NCBI RefSeq assembly: GCF_023634805.2
Contig: NZ_CP106881.1
Location: 868,001-932,000 of the forward strand
DNA length: 64,000 nucleotides
DNA from: Comamonas endophytica
Lineage (GTDB): Bacteria > Pseudomonadota > Gammaproteobacteria > Burkholderiales > Burkholderiaceae_C
Direction of reading: 5' to 3'
Shown here piece by piece: positions 45,008-55,059 of this stretch; position 1 is the first letter of the stretch; each line of letters opens with the position of its first letter. The notes beneath the pieces are model-generated. The model had not been told where the DNA came from. It saw only the letters and a program-made list of their open reading frames with translations, and ran no database searches. The translations under genes were made by a program, and so were the position numbers.

Positions 45008-47266
45008 TTATTGCTGCTGGTCATCGGCACGCGGAGCGCGGGGCTCGCGTGGCTCGCGCGGCTCGCGGAACTCACGCGGTTCGCGCGGCTCGCGCGGCTC
45101 ACGGAACTCGCGCGGTTCACGCGGCTCGCGGCGCTCGGACGGGGCCGGACGCTCGCTGCGCTGCTCGCCTGCGGGGCGCTCGGCCAGGGCCTTCATGGAC
45201 AGCTTGACGCGGCCCTTCTCGTCGGTTTCCATGACCTTGACCTTGACGATCTGGCCTTCGCGCAGATAGTCATTGACGTTTTCCACGCGCTCGTGGGCGA
45301 TCTGGCTGATGTGCAGCAGTCCGTCCTTGCCGGGCAGCAGGTTGATCAGCGCGCCGAAGTCGAGGATCTTGGTCACGGGGCCCTCGTAGACCTTGCCGAT
45401 TTCCACTTCCGCGGTGATCTGCTCGATGCGCTTCTTGGCTTCGTCGGCCTTGGCGGCTTCCGTCGCGGCGATGGTGATCGTGCCGTCTTCGTCGATGTTG
45501 ATCTGGCAGCCGGTCTCTTCGGTCAGCGCCCGGATCACCGAGCCGCCCTTGCCGATCACGTCGCGGATCTTCTCGGGGTTGATCTTCATGGTGTAGAGCT
45601 TGGGAGCGAAGTTCGAGACTTCGGTCTTGGCTTCGCCCATGGCGGACTGCATGGCGCCCAGGATGTGCATGCGCGCTTCCTTGGCCTGGGCCAGGGCGAC
45701 CTGCATGATCTCCTTGGTGATGCCCTGGATCTTGATGTCCATCTGCAGCGCGGTGATGCCGTTGGTCGTGCCGGCCACCTTGAAGTCCATGTCGCCCAGG
45801 TGATCCTCGTCGCCCAGGATGTCGGTCAGCACGGCAAAGCGGTTGTCCTCCTTGATCAGGCCCATGGCGATGCCGGCCACGTGGGCCTTCATCGGCACGC
45901 CGGCGTCCATCAGCGACAGGCAGCCGCCGCAGACCGAAGCCATCGACGAGGAACCGTTCGACTCGGTGATTTCCGACACCACGCGCATGGTGTAGGGGAA
46001 CTCTTCCTTGGTCGGCAGCACCGCCACCAGGGCGCGCTTGGCCAGGCGGCCATGGCCGATCTCGCGGCGCTTGGTCGAGCCCATGCGGCCCACTTCGCCG
46101 GTGGCGAAGGGAGGCATGTTGTAGTGCATCATGAAGCGGTCTTCGTACTCGCCGGCCAGCGCGTCGATGCGCTGGGCGTCGCGTTCCGTGCCCAGCGTGG
46201 CCACGACCAGCGCCTGGGTCTCGCCGCGCGTGAACAGCGCCGAGCCATGGGTGCGGGGCAGCACCGAGTTGCGGATCTCGATCGGGCGCACGGTGCGCGT
46301 GTCGCGGCCGTCGATGCGCGGCTCGCCGGCCAGGATCTGGCTGCGCACGATGCGCGCTTCGATGTCGAACAGCATGCCGTCGACCTTGACGTCGTCGAAG
46401 ACCACGCCCTGCTCGGTCAGGCCGGCCTTGACCACGGCGTAGGCGTCGCGGCAGGCGTGCGTGCGGCTTTGCTTGTTGCGGATCTGGTAGGCGTCGCGCA
46501 GGGCCTGCTCGCCCAGCGCTGCGACCTGGGCGATCAGCGCCTCGTCCTTGGCGAGAGCCTGCCAGTCCCAGACCGGCTTGCCGGCGTCGCGCACCAGCTC
46601 GTGGATGGCGTCGATGGCGATGCGGCTTTGCTCGTGGCCGAAGACCACGCCGCCGAGCATGATCTCTTCCGACAGCTGCTGGGCTTCGGACTCGACCATC
46701 AGCACGGCGGCTTCGGTGCCGGCGACGACCAGGTCCATCTGCGAGTCCTTGCGCTGCGTCTGGCCGGGGTTGAGCACGTATTCGCCGTTGATGTAGCCCA
46801 CGCGGGCGGCGCCGATGGGGCCGCTGAAGGGGATGCCCGAGATGGCCAGCGCGGCCGACGAGGCGATCAGCGCGGCGATGTCGGCATCGACTTCGGGGTT
46901 CAGCGACACGGTGTGGATCACGACATGCACGTCGTTGTAGAAGCCCTCGGGGAACAGCGGGCGGATCGGGCGGTCGATCAGGCGGCTGGTCAGCGTCTCA
47001 TGCTCGCTGGGCTTGGCTTCGCGCTTGAAGAAGCTGCCGGGGATCTTGCCGGCGGCGTAGGTCTTCTCGATGTAGTCCACCGTCAGGGGGAAGAAATCCT
47101 GGCCGGCCTTGGCCTTCTTCGAGGCCACCACGGTGGCCAGCACCACGGTGTCGTCGATGTTCACCAGCACCGCGCCCGAAGCCTGGCGCGCGATCTCGCC
47201 GGTTTCCATGGTGACCGTGTGCTGGCCCCATTGGAAAGTCTTGGTCACTTTGTTGAAAATGCTCAT
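45008..47266 (-). CDS. pnp: Polynucleotide phosphorylase
   Basis: A 752-residue phosphorolytic 3'-5' exoribonuclease, part of the RNA degradosome. Two RNase PH-like domains (about 5-230 and 310-545) surround a helical domain; the catalytic part shows [23 protein letters not shown] in pieces, [18 protein letters not shown], and [21 protein letters not shown] ([16 protein letters not shown] region, about 560-620) and S1 ([31 protein letters not shown]) RNA-binding domains follow. The last 55 residues are an Arg/Glu/Pro repeat not found in E. coli PNPase. AAGGAGC precedes the ATG. It lies downstream of rpsO with a terminator and a hairpin leader between, the arrangement known from rpsO-pnp autoregulation. 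Confidence 0.97.
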   Translation of the reverse strand: MSIFNKVTKTFQWGQHTVTMETGEIARQASGAVLVNIDDTVVLATVVASKKAKAGQDFFPLTVDYIEKTYAAGKIPGSFFKREAKPSEHETLTSRLIDRPIRPLFPEGFYNDVHVVIHTVSLNPEVDADIAALIASSAALAISGIPFSGPIGAARVGYINGEYVLNPGQTQRKDSQMDLVVAGTEAAVLMVESEAQQLSEEIMLGGVVFGHEQSRIAIDAIHELVRDAGKPVWDWQALAKDEALIAQVAALGEQALRDAYQIRNKQSRTHACRDAYAVVKAGLTEQGVVFDDVKVDGMLFDIEARIVRSQILAGEPRIDGRDTRTVRPIEIRNSVLPRTHGSALFTRGETQALVVATLGTERDAQRIDALAGEYEDRFMMHYNMPPFATGEVGRMGSTKRREIGHGRLAKRALVAVLPTKEEFPYTMRVVSEITESNGSSSMASVCGGCLSLMDAGVPMKAHVAGIAMGLIKEDNRFAVLTDILGDEDHLGDMDFKVAGTTNGITALQMDIKIQGITKEIMQVALAQAKEARMHILGAMQSAMGEAKTEVSNFAPKLYTMKINPEKIRDVIGKGGSVIRALTEETGCQINIDEDGTITIAATEAAKADEAKKRIEQITAEVEIGKVYEGPVTKILDFGALINLLPGKDGLLHISQIAHERVENVNDYLREGQIVKVKVMETDEKGRVKLSMKALAERPAGEQRSERPAPSERREPREPREFREPREPREPREFREPREPREPRAPRADDQQQ
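45023..45139 (-). repeat. Short tandem repeat encoding the REPREPREF tail of PNPase
   Basis: Nine-base units of the CGCGAGCCG type (Arg-Glu-Pro), some with TTC (Phe), run for over 100 bases in frame at the 3' end of pnp. The encoded tail alternates RE-P and RE-F with net near-neutral charge. The unit length keeps the frame, so copy number can vary without breaking the gene. Confidence 0.85.
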
Positions 47267-47338
47267 TCTTGCTCCTTGATTGATAGCTAAAAGTCGATAG
47301 CTGACAATGGTTGGGAGGACAAATCAGAACACGATGCC

Positions 47339-47385
47339 ATTCCATCAAACCTGTGCCGCGAGGCACTGCACAGGGCTGGTGGAAT
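47339..47385 (-). promoter_or_regulatory. Stem-loop in the pnp mRNA leader
   Basis: On the minus strand ATTCCA and TGGAAT form the outer stem and CCTGTG and CACAGG the inner stem of a 47-base hairpin, 73 bases before the pnp ATG. In enterobacteria a stem-loop in this position is cut by RNase III and lets PNPase repress its own mRNA. Confidence 0.65.
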
Positions 47386-47420
47386 GACATAGCTTCGCTC
47401 TGTTATCCATCCTCCGAAGT

Positions 47421-47457
47421 AAAAAACGCCTGAGCTAGCGGGCTAACTCAGGCGTTC
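47421..47457 (-). terminator. Intrinsic terminator between rpsO and pnp
   Basis: On the minus strand AACGCCTGAG-TTAGC and GCTAG-CTCAGGCGTT form a long stem with a 2-base loop, followed by TTTTT. It begins 17 bases after the rpsO stop. pnp would be read by leakage or from its own promoter. Confidence 0.9.
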
Positions 47458-47473
47458 TTCTATCCGACTCGAC

Positions 47474-47740
47474 TTACTTGCGCAGGCCCAGCTTGGCGAT
47501 CAGCGCGGTGTAGCGGTCGGCATCGCGGGACTTGAGGTAGTCCAGCAGCTTGCGGCGGCGGCTCACCATGCGCAGCAGGCCGCGGCGACCGTGATGGTCC
47601 TTGGCGTGCTGCTTGAAGTGGGGGGTCAGTTCGTTGATGCGTGCGGTCAGCAGCGCGACCTGGACTTCCGGGCTGCCGGTGTCGTTTTCGGCACGGGCAT
47701 TGGCCTTGACGACTTCGGCCTTGATAGAGGATGCGATCAT
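47474..47740 (-). CDS. rpsO: 30S ribosomal protein S15
   Basis: An 88-residue primary rRNA-binding protein of the small subunit. [25 protein letters not shown] and [24 protein letters not shown] are the signature regions that bind 16S helices 20-22. Length matches E. coli (89). The ATG is preceded by AAGGAAAA. It leads rpsO-pnp; the 239 bases upstream hold no other gene. Confidence 0.98.
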   Translation of the reverse strand: MIASSIKAEVVKANARAENDTGSPEVQVALLTARINELTPHFKQHAKDHHGRRGLLRMVSRRRKLLDYLKSRDADRYTALIAKLGLRK

Positions 47741-47979
47741 GATTTTTTCCTTTTATGCGGAGCGGCGAAGACCGCGCTCCTGATGACTTGCGCCAGCGGC
47801 TGGAACGGCCATCGGCGTGCGTCTTGCACCATGCAAAACCCCACGATTATAGCGCGCCGCCCTTTTGCCTGCCTGGCCACGCCTGGTTTTACCGGGGCTG
47901 CAGTCAGGGTCGAAGGCCGCACAGCCGGTCGCGCAAGCGCAGAATCTGCGCCGTTTTCTCCCTGTACAGGAGATGGATC

Positions 47980-48291
47980 ATGCGCTTCCCGATGCTGCCG
48001 CCGGCCATGGTGCTGGCTTTGCTGTGCTGTACGGCTGCCAACGCCGCACAGTCCGCCACCGCACGCGGCGCATCCGCCACGCAGGCCGGTGGCGACCCGG
48101 TCACTGCAGCACGCCCGCCAACGCGGGCCAGCCAACGCAAGCCGCGCATCGTCCACCTGCCCAGCCCCTCCGAGGAAAGCACGCAGCAGCGCGACCGGCG
48201 CCTGGCACGCGAATGCCGCGGTCTGCCCAACGCCGGCGCCTGCCTGGGCCATGCGCTGGCGCGCCCCCGCGCAGCGTCCGGGCGGCGCTGA
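47980..48291 (+). CDS. Small secreted protein of unknown function
   Basis: A 103-residue protein I do not recognise. The start at 47980 has AGGAG eight bases upstream. Residues 1-23 (MRFPMLPPAMVLALLCCTAANA) look like a signal peptide with cleavage after ANA. The rest is basic and disordered in its first half, then RRLARECRGLPNAGACLGHALAR, with two cysteines that could form one disulfide. It lies divergent from rpsO and about 90 bases before the pilin cluster, in the same direction, but nothing ties it to pili. The base composition is typical for the region. It could be spurious, but the ribosome binding site and signal peptide argue for a real gene. Confidence 0.6.
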   Translation: MRFPMLPPAMVLALLCCTAANAAQSATARGASATQAGGDPVTAARPPTRASQRKPRIVHLPSPSEESTQQRDRRLARECRGLPNAGACLGHALARPRAASGRR

Positions 48292-48383
48292 ATCCGAGCG
48301 CCCGGCACTCCGCTGGTCGGACGCAGCCTGCCGCCTGTCGGCCTTTGCTGGAAGCGGGTGCGGATCCGTGTTCCAGTGCAGGC

Positions 48384-48959
48384 ATGAAGCTCCGATCCTC
48401 CCGCTTCGCAGACCCGGGCATGCGCCATGCGGCGGGCCTGACGCTGGTCGAGATCCTCGTCACCCTGGCCATCGCGGCGCTGCTGATGACGCTGGCCGTG
48501 CCCTCGTTCAAACCGGTGCTCGAGCGCTGGCGCGTCAAGCAGAGCGTGGGCGCGCTCACCGACACCCTGCGGCTGGCGCGCTCCGAAGCCATCAAGCGCG
48601 GCGGCAATGTCGCCATCCAGAAGCTGGCCAACAACACCAACGGCTGCACGCTGGCCGCCGCGGCCGCCGACTGGGGGTGCGGCTGGCAGGTGTTCGTCGA
48701 CAGCGACGCCGACGGCAGCTTCTCCGCCAACGAGGAGCTGCTGCAGCTGGTGCAGATTCCCGCGAACATCCAGGTCCGCCACAGCGGCGGCACGGCCAGC
48801 ATCGCCGTGGACCGCTGGGGGAAGATGGACGGCCTGGGAGCCAAGAGCTTCGTGGTCGCGCCCTTCCCCGACGGCAACGCCTCCCCGGCCACGCGCACGC
48901 TGTGCATCTCCTCGGGCGCGCGCATCCACGAGGAGGAAGGTGCGGCATGCAGGTCCTGA
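48384..48959 (+). CDS. fimT: Type IV minor pilin FimT/GspH
   Basis: A 191-residue pseudopilin. The leader (MKLRSSRFADPGMRHAAG) is cut by PilD before LTLVEILVTLAIAALLMTLAVP, which has Glu5, needed for assembly. The GspH/FimT domain follows, with LRLARSEAIKRGGNVAIQK and GWQVFVDSDADGSFSANEELL as family marks and a C-terminal pair of cysteines. FimT in related bacteria binds DNA during natural transformation. It is the first of six genes for minor pilins, PilY1 and a pilin; its stop overlaps the next start. Confidence 0.88.
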   Translation: MKLRSSRFADPGMRHAAGLTLVEILVTLAIAALLMTLAVPSFKPVLERWRVKQSVGALTDTLRLARSEAIKRGGNVAIQKLANNTNGCTLAAAAADWGCGWQVFVDSDADGSFSANEELLQLVQIPANIQVRHSGGTASIAVDRWGKMDGLGAKSFVVAPFPDGNASPATRTLCISSGARIHEEEGAACRS

Positions 48960-49570
48960 AGCAGCGCGGCGTCACGCTGATCGAGTCGCTGGTGGCCATC
49001 GTGGTCATGGCGCTGGGCGTGCTGGGCATCCTGGGCGTGCAGATGCGCACGCTGGCCGACACGCAGACCAGCGTGCGCCGCGCCCAGGCGGTGCGCCTGA
49101 TCGAGGACCTGAGCGAGCGCATCCGCGTCAATCCCAACGGGCTGTCCCTGCTGGCCAGCTATGCCATCGATACGCCCGAACCCGCGGCAACGCCCGGCGC
49201 CACCGAACTGGCGGCGCTGCGCACCCTGCAGGCCAGCTGCACCACCAGCGCCTGCAGCGGCGCCCAGCTGATCAGCCGCGACCGCGCGCTGTGGCTGGCC
49301 ACCGTGCAGCAGACGCTGCCGCTGGGCCATGCCCGGGTGTTCCTCGTGGCCAGCGAGGACACTCCCGTCGACCGCCGGCAGCTGGGCGTGATGATCAGCT
49401 GGCGCGAGAACGAGCGGACCGCGGCCGCCGGCCTGCAGCCGCCCGCCACGTCCTCGGGCGGCGTCAGCTGCCCCGCCGAGCGCAGCTGCCACGTGCAGTA
49501 CATCCAGCCCGGCGCGCGCTGCCTGCCCTATGGCGCCACCGGTTCGACACAGGTCATCTGCCCGGACTGA
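48947..49570 (+). CDS. pilV: Type IV minor pilin PilV
   Basis: A 207-residue minor pilin. The short leader MQVLKQRG is followed by VTLIESLVAIVVMALGVLGILGVQ, with Glu5 present. TLADTQTSVRRAQAVRLIEDLSERIRVNP is the typical alpha-helical spine of PilV. Several cysteines in the second half probably pair in the periplasm. It starts inside the end of fimT with a strong AGGAGGAAGG site. Confidence 0.88.
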   Translation: MQVLKQRGVTLIESLVAIVVMALGVLGILGVQMRTLADTQTSVRRAQAVRLIEDLSERIRVNPNGLSLLASYAIDTPEPAATPGATELAALRTLQASCTTSACSGAQLISRDRALWLATVQQTLPLGHARVFLVASEDTPVDRRQLGVMISWRENERTAAAGLQPPATSSGGVSCPAERSCHVQYIQPGARCLPYGATGSTQVICPD

Positions 49571-49574
49571 CGCC

Positions 49575-50414
49575 ATGCGCCGCACGCCTGCACTCCACTC
49601 GAAGCGGCGCCAGCGGGGCCTGACCCTGCTCGAACTGCTGGTCGGCCTGACCATCGGCCTGATGACCATCACGGTGGCCATCGGCACGCTGATGATCTCG
49701 CGCCAGGTGTCGGGCACGACCAGCGAGGCCAGCCAGCTGCAGCAGCAGGCGGCACAGGCCCTGCGCACCATCGGCCAGCAGGCGCGACAGGCGGGTTCGC
49801 TGCGGCTGAACCTGGCCTATGCCAAGGACAGCGCCCAGGCCGTGGACCTTGCCGACCCGGTCGCCTTCGAACTGCCGGCCGGCATGACCACCGTGAGCGG
49901 CCGCGACACCCCCAGCGCATCCGAGGACCAGCTCACGCTGGCCTACCAGAACTACACCGAGGAGGTGGTGGGCAGCGCAACGCCGCAATCGCAGTTCCGC
50001 GATTGCCTGGGCCAGGGCAAGGATGCCAGCGTCATCCGCAGCGGCTTCTCGCTGGACAAGGCCGCAGGCGCGACCAGCGGCGAGCTCGAATGCAAGGGCA
50101 GCGACGGCATCACCCAACCGGTGATCGAGAACGTGGCCGATTTCCGCGTGCGCTTCGTCGAGCAGACCGGCAGCTTCGGCAGCCCGGCCATGCGCTACCG
50201 CACGGCCGACTCGCTCACCGCCGCCGAGTGGCCGCGCATCCAGGCCATCGAGGTCTGCCTGGAAATGGAGGGCAGCGAGAACCTGCCCGAAAGCGGCCAG
50301 CTCTACCTGAACTGCGCCAACCAGAGCGTGGCGCGCGGCACGCGGCTGCGCATGGTGCTGCGCAGCACCTACCAGATCCGCAGCCAGGGCCGGCCGAGCG
50401 GGGTGCAGCCATGA
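49575..50414 (+). CDS. pilW: Type IV minor pilin PilW
   Basis: A 279-residue minor pilin. After the basic leader (MRRTPALHSKRRQRG) comes LTLLELLVGLTIGLMTITVAIG with Glu5. SQLQQQAAQALRTIGQQARQAG and the later IENVADFRVRFVE segment are typical of PilW. It starts four bases after the pilV stop and overlaps pilX by four bases. Confidence 0.88.
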   Translation: MRRTPALHSKRRQRGLTLLELLVGLTIGLMTITVAIGTLMISRQVSGTTSEASQLQQQAAQALRTIGQQARQAGSLRLNLAYAKDSAQAVDLADPVAFELPAGMTTVSGRDTPSASEDQLTLAYQNYTEEVVGSATPQSQFRDCLGQGKDASVIRSGFSLDKAAGATSGELECKGSDGITQPVIENVADFRVRFVEQTGSFGSPAMRYRTADSLTAAEWPRIQAIEVCLEMEGSENLPESGQLYLNCANQSVARGTRLRMVLRSTYQIRSQGRPSGVQP

Positions 50415-51127
50415 GGCGGCGCCGCCACCAGCGCGAGCGCGGCATGTCGCTGCTGATCGTGATCGTGATCGTGCTGCTGACGATGCTGATGGCCGTGTGG
50501 GCCGCGCGCACGGCGCTGTTCAACGAGCTGATCGTCGGCAACGATGCCGACTACCAGCGCACCTTCGAGGCCGCGCAGGCGCTGCTGCAGGACGCGGAGC
50601 TCGACATCCTCGGGCAGAACGCCGACGGCAGCGTGTGCCAGCCCAGCAGCGCCGACGGCAAGGTCTGCCGGCGCACGGCCAGCGTCTGGTTCGTCGACGA
50701 GGAAAAGGACATCGTGGGCCTGCTGGCCGTGCTCGAGGCGCGGCCCAACGTGCCCTGCCTGCAGGGCATCTGCGCCAAGCGCACCGGCAAGCAGGATTTC
50801 TGGAACGACAGCGCGCTGCTGGCGCAGATGCGCGCCGACGGCGTGGGCGCGCGCTACGGCGAGTTCACCGGCGCGCTCAAGAAGGACCTGAGCAACCCCA
50901 TCCTGCAGACCACGGCCGCGGGCCAGGGCGGGTGGTACTGGGTCGAGGTGCTGCCCTACGCGAGCAGCGGCAGCGGCCTGATCACCAACCTCGGCGGCGC
51001 CGCCAAGCTCGAGCTCAACCTGAACCCGGCGGTGGTCTACCGCATCACCGCCGTGGCCCAGGGGCTCAAGCCCAGCACGCAGGTGGTGCTGCAGTCGACG
51101 CTGGCGCGGCAGAAACTCAAGGATTGA
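50411..51127 (+). CDS. pilX: Type IV minor pilin PilX
   Basis: A 238-residue minor pilin with the leader MRRRRHQRERG and then MSLLIVIVIVLLTMLMAVWAART. It lacks Glu5, as GspK- and PilX-type tip pilins do, so it probably lies at the tip of the priming complex. ELIVGNDADYQRTFEAAQALLQDAELDI is the family spine; VCQPSSADGKVC and VPCLQGIC give two cysteine pairs. The gene overlaps pilW (ATGA) and ends ten bases before pilY1. Confidence 0.85.
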   Translation: MRRRRHQRERGMSLLIVIVIVLLTMLMAVWAARTALFNELIVGNDADYQRTFEAAQALLQDAELDILGQNADGSVCQPSSADGKVCRRTASVWFVDEEKDIVGLLAVLEARPNVPCLQGICAKRTGKQDFWNDSALLAQMRADGVGARYGEFTGALKKDLSNPILQTTAAGQGGWYWVEVLPYASSGSGLITNLGGAAKLELNLNPAVVYRITAVAQGLKPSTQVVLQSTLARQKLKD

Positions 51128-51137
51128 CGGAGCAGGC

Positions 51138-54100
51138 ATGGCAAAGACCGCGCTATTTCTCAGGGCCCTGCTGCTGGCAGCCTTTGCCGCACTGCCGGCC
51201 GCGCCCGCGCTGGCCGCGCAGTGGAGCCTGGTGCAGTACCCGGCCGGCACCGCCAGCCGCGAGCCCGCGCCCAACGTCATCGTGTCGGTCGATGACTCGG
51301 GCAGCATGGGCGCCTCGGGCATCGCCACGCTCAAGGCCGCGCTGCGCCAGACCTTTTCCGAGGAGAACGTCGCCGACGGGCTGATCCGCCTGAGCTGGCA
51401 GTCGATGAACAGCGCCTGCAACAACGTTCCGCTGAGCACCCTCACCTGCAACAACGCGCTCAAGAGCCTCAGGGGCACGCACCGCACCAATTTCCTGAAC
51501 TGGGTCGAGACGCTCAACGCTTCGGGCGGCACGCCCTCGCACCGCATGGTCAGGAACGCCGGCGACTACCTCAAGCGCACCGACCTGGGCATCAACAGCC
51601 CCTGGGCCGCCGACCCGGGAACCAAGGAAGCGCCGATCATCAGCTGCCGCCGCTCCTACCATATCTTCATGACGGACGGCGCCTGGAACAGCGGCACCAC
51701 GAACACCGCGCAGCACGTCGATGCCGACCGGGACCAGACCGCCTACCAGGCCATCGGCGGCATCGGCAACCTCGACAACACGCGCACCACGCTCGGCGAC
51801 GGGCAGACCGTGTACGACCCCGCCGCCGCCACCTCGCGCCTGTACCGCGACGACTGGGGCTTCAACACCACGACGACCGTCGAGCGCGAATGCACGCTGC
51901 TGATCCTGTGCCGGGACGTGACCCGGACCACCTACGGGCTCAACACCCTGTCGGACCTGGCCTTCCACTACTGGGCCACCGACCTGCAGCCGGGCATTGC
52001 CAATGAAATCAAGCCGATGATCAGGAAAAGCGGCGACGAGACCTTCACCTCCGGCTCGGGCAGCGGCCTGCGCACCACCACGCTGCCGCAGTTCTGGAAT
52101 CCCAGGAACAACCCGGCCACCTGGCAGCACATGACGACCTACACCATCGGCTTCGGCAGCGGTGCCTCGGCCTGGAGCGGCAGCCCGGTGTTCGGCACCG
52201 ACAACTACTCGGGCGAAATCAACCGCCTGATCACCGGCGACCTCAGCTGGCCCTCGCCGCTGTGCGGCAGCGGCAACACCGGCAGCGGCAACAGCGCCTG
52301 CGACGGCAGCACCGGGTATGGCGCCACCGCCAAGGACAACGGCCGGCGCATCGAGCTGTGGCATGCGGCGCTCAACGGGCGCGGCAAGTTCACGCCCGCG
52401 CCCACCGCCGACGACCTCACGCGCGCTTTCAAGGAAATCGTCAGCACCATCGTCGAGGACAGCTCCACCCCCATCACCAGCTTCACCAGCGCCTCCGCCT
52501 CGGTGACGCGCGCCGGCACCTCGCAGTACTCGTCGGGCTACAACGCCGATGGCTGGAGCGGCTACGTGCGCTCCGACACGCTGGCCCAGGGCACGGCCGC
52601 CGCCACGCCCAATGCGGCCTGGGGCCTCAAGCCCGGCGTCACCGGCGCCGCCGCCGCGGTGACCACCGCAGACAAGCTCGATGCACTGAGCAGCGTCGAC
52701 ACGCGCCTGATCCTCAGCATGCGCAACGACACCAACGCTGGCGTGGAGTTCCGCTGGGCCAACCTGAGCCTGGCGCAGAAGGCCCAGTTCAAGCTCAACG
52801 TGCTGGAGACCGACAGCGTGGCCACCAGCCGCGTCAATTTCCTGCGCGGCGACCGAACGCTCGAAGGCGGCACCACCGCCAAGCCCTTCCGCCAGCGCAG
52901 CTCGCGCCAGGGCGACATCGTCAACTCGGCGCTGTGGTACGTGGGCACGCCCGTGAGCAACTACTCCTTCGACAACTACCGCGCCTTCGCCACCCGGTAC
53001 GCGGCGCGCCTGCCCATGATCTATGTGGGCGGCAACGACGGCATGCTGCATGGCTTTTCCGCGCTCGACGGCACGGAAAGGATCGCCTATGTGCCCAAGG
53101 GCGTGATCGGCAACCTCAACGACCTGTCGCTCCCCGGCTACAGCCACCGCTACTACGTCGACGGCTCGCCCTTCAGCGGCGACGTCAACTGGGGCACGGC
53201 CACCACGCCCGACTGGCGCACGCTGCTGATCGGCACGCTGGGCGCGGGCGGCCGGGGCTATTTCGTGCTCGACGTTACGCGCCCGGGCAGCACCGCCACG
53301 ACCGGCACCACGGCCGTGGCCAGCAATTTCACCGCCGCCAATGCCGCCAGCCTGGTGGTCATGGACAAGACCGCCGCCGCCAGCGACATCACCACTGGCG
53401 AGGCCGCCGACATCGGCCATATCTTCGCGGCGCCGGACACCGAGGACAACAATCCGCAGCGGGCGAGCCAGGTCGTGCGCCTGAACAACGGCCGCTGGGC
53501 GGTGGTCCTGGGCAACGGCTACAACAGCCTCAACGAGCGGCCGGTGCTGCTGCTCCAGTACCTCGACGGCGCGCGCGAGCTCCGGACCATCGTGGCCGCC
53601 AGCAGCGGCGCCAACGCCACGAGCAACGGCCTGTCGGCGCCGCAGCTGGTCGATATCGACGGCAACGGCACGCCCGACGTCGTCTATGCCGGCGACCTGC
53701 GCGGCAACCTGTGGAAGTTCGACATCGGCGCGGCCGACGCCGCGCTGTGGAACGTGGCCTTCAGCGGCCGGCCCTTCTACACCGCGGTCTATACCTCGGG
53801 CAATGCCAGCAGCGCGCAGCCGATCACCGCCGCGCCCGTGGTGCGCCCCAACGACCGTGGCGGCGTGGGCCTGATGGTGGCCTTCGGCACGGGCCGCAAC
53901 ATCACCGAGGGCGACCGCACCGATGTCTCGGTGCAGAGCATCTACTCGCTGCTCGACACCACGCTCTACCGCATCGTCTCCGGCCGCGTCACGGTCGACA
54001 CCACCAGCGGCCAGCCCCAGCCCCTGGGCACGGGAGTGGGCAACCTGCAGCAGCAGACCGTGTCGGCCACGGCCATTGCCGGCAGCGGTGCCAGCAGCAC

Positions 54101-54563
54101 GCGCACCTTCTACACCGTGAGCCAGAACCCGGTGTCCTACACCGGCAGCAATGCGCGCCGCGGTTGGTATCTGCATTTACCCGACACCGGCGAACGGCTG
54201 CTGGAAAGCCCGTCTTTCTTCGACGGCAGCAATATCCTGGAGGTGATCACCGAAGTGCCGGGCTCGGGCACCAGCGTGCTCGAGGAAAGCTGCGCACCCG
54301 CGTCCAGCGTGCCGCGCCTGTACCGCACCTTCCTCAACATCATGGACGGCAGGAAACCCAGCGTGCAGCTGGCCGACACCAACGGCGACGGCGTGTACAA
54401 CAGCACCAGCGACCGCGGCGTCTCGCGCATGACCGCATCGACCAAGGAAAGCCGCGTCAGCAGCCGCGGCCAGGAGATCCGCACCGGCGCGGACGGCACC
54501 GTCGACCAACTGGCCAAGCTGCCCGAACAACCGCTGCGCCCGAGCTGGCGCCAGCTGCGCTGA
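51138..54563 (+). CDS. pilY1: Type IV pilus tip adhesin and assembly factor PilY1
   Basis: A 1141-residue secreted protein that primes pilus assembly with the minor pilins and serves as a tip adhesin and surface sensor. The signal peptide ends ALA at residue 27. A von Willebrand A-like domain starts at [12 protein letters not shown] with the metal site Asp52-x-Ser54-x-Ser56. The C-terminal half is a PilY1 beta-propeller (about 600-1000), with [28 protein letters not shown] and the calcium-binding loop [24 protein letters not shown] in pieces. [15 protein letters not shown] near residue 1075 is a second EF-hand-like loop. No frameshift is seen. The pilin gene follows directly with a one-base overlap (TGATG). 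Confidence 0.93.
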   Translation: MAKTALFLRALLLAAFAALPAAPALAAQWSLVQYPAGTASREPAPNVIVSVDDSGSMGASGIATLKAALRQTFSEENVADGLIRLSWQSMNSACNNVPLSTLTCNNALKSLRGTHRTNFLNWVETLNASGGTPSHRMVRNAGDYLKRTDLGINSPWAADPGTKEAPIISCRRSYHIFMTDGAWNSGTTNTAQHVDADRDQTAYQAIGGIGNLDNTRTTLGDGQTVYDPAAATSRLYRDDWGFNTTTTVERECTLLILCRDVTRTTYGLNTLSDLAFHYWATDLQPGIANEIKPMIRKSGDETFTSGSGSGLRTTTLPQFWNPRNNPATWQHMTTYTIGFGSGASAWSGSPVFGTDNYSGEINRLITGDLSWPSPLCGSGNTGSGNSACDGSTGYGATAKDNGRRIELWHAALNGRGKFTPAPTADDLTRAFKEIVSTIVEDSSTPITSFTSASASVTRAGTSQYSSGYNADGWSGYVRSDTLAQGTAAATPNAAWGLKPGVTGAAAAVTTADKLDALSSVDTRLILSMRNDTNAGVEFRWANLSLAQKAQFKLNVLETDSVATSRVNFLRGDRTLEGGTTAKPFRQRSSRQGDIVNSALWYVGTPVSNYSFDNYRAFATRYAARLPMIYVGGNDGMLHGFSALDGTERIAYVPKGVIGNLNDLSLPGYSHRYYVDGSPFSGDVNWGTATTPDWRTLLIGTLGAGGRGYFVLDVTRPGSTATTGTTAVASNFTAANAASLVVMDKTAAASDITTGEAADIGHIFAAPDTEDNNPQRASQVVRLNNGRWAVVLGNGYNSLNERPVLLLQYLDGARELRTIVAASSGANATSNGLSAPQLVDIDGNGTPDVVYAGDLRGNLWKFDIGAADAALWNVAFSGRPFYTAVYTSGNASSAQPITAAPVVRPNDRGGVGLMVAFGTGRNITEGDRTDVSVQSIYSLLDTTLYRIVSGRVTVDTTSGQPQPLGTGVGNLQQQTVSATAIAGSGASSTRTFYTVSQNPVSYTGSNARRGWYLHLPDTGERLLESPSFFDGSNILEVITEVPGSGTSVLEESCAPASSVPRLYRTFLNIMDGRKPSVQLADTNGDGVYNSTSDRGVSRMTASTKESRVSSRGQEIRTGADGTVDQLAKLPEQPLRPSWRQLR

Positions 54564-55027
54564 TGCGCCGCAATTTTCAAATGAAGATCCGATCCATGCC
54601 CAAGAAAATTCCGCGCGGCTTCACACTGATCGAATTGATGATCGCGGTGGCGATCGTCGGCATCCTGGCGGCCATCGCCATTCCCAGCTACCAGGAATAC
54701 GTGCGCCGCGGCGCGCGCTCCGAGGCCCGGGCCGGGCTGCTGCAGGCCGCGCAATGGATGGAGCGCGCCGCCACCGTCACGGGCGTCTACCCCACTGCCG
54801 CCAACACCGGCAACGCCAACTTCTTTCCCACCGCGCTGCGCAGCGTGCCCTCGGGCCGCTATGCCATCGCGCTGGCCGGCACCGCCACCGGCTTCACGCT
54901 CACTGCCACCCCGCAAAACGCCCAGGCCGGCGACCGCTGCGGCGCCTTCACCCTGACCCACAACGGCGTGCGCGACAACACCGGCCTGAGCGGCGGGGCG
55001 ACTTCCGCCGACTGCTGGAACCGTTGA
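54563..55027 (+). CDS. pilE: Type IV pilin PilE/PilA-like
   Basis: A pilin of about 150 residues. The cleavage site [31 protein letters not shown] is textbook, with Phe1 and Glu5. The C-terminal part has a cysteine pair (DRCGAFTL and SADCWNR) that closes the D-loop. The start is unsure: ATG 54563 (coupled to pilY1), 54581 or 54596; the last gives a normal 8-residue leader (MPKKIPRG). Its place after pilX-pilY1 matches the PilE minor pilin of P. aeruginosa-type clusters rather than the major pilin. Confidence 0.88.
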   Translation: MRRNFQMKIRSMPKKIPRGFTLIELMIAVAIVGILAAIAIPSYQEYVRRGARSEARAGLLQAAQWMERAATVTGVYPTAANTGNANFFPTALRSVPSGRYAIALAGTATGFTLTATPQNAQAGDRCGAFTLTHNGVRDNTGLSGGATSADCWNR

Positions 55028-55059
55028 GGCCCCTCCTTCTGCGCTAGTATGGCGGCCAC

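Noticed and set aside
55028..55059. An FMN riboswitch upstream of ribD
   Set aside because: Only 32 bases separate the pilin stop from ribD, too short for an RFN element, and no conserved RFN segments are seen.
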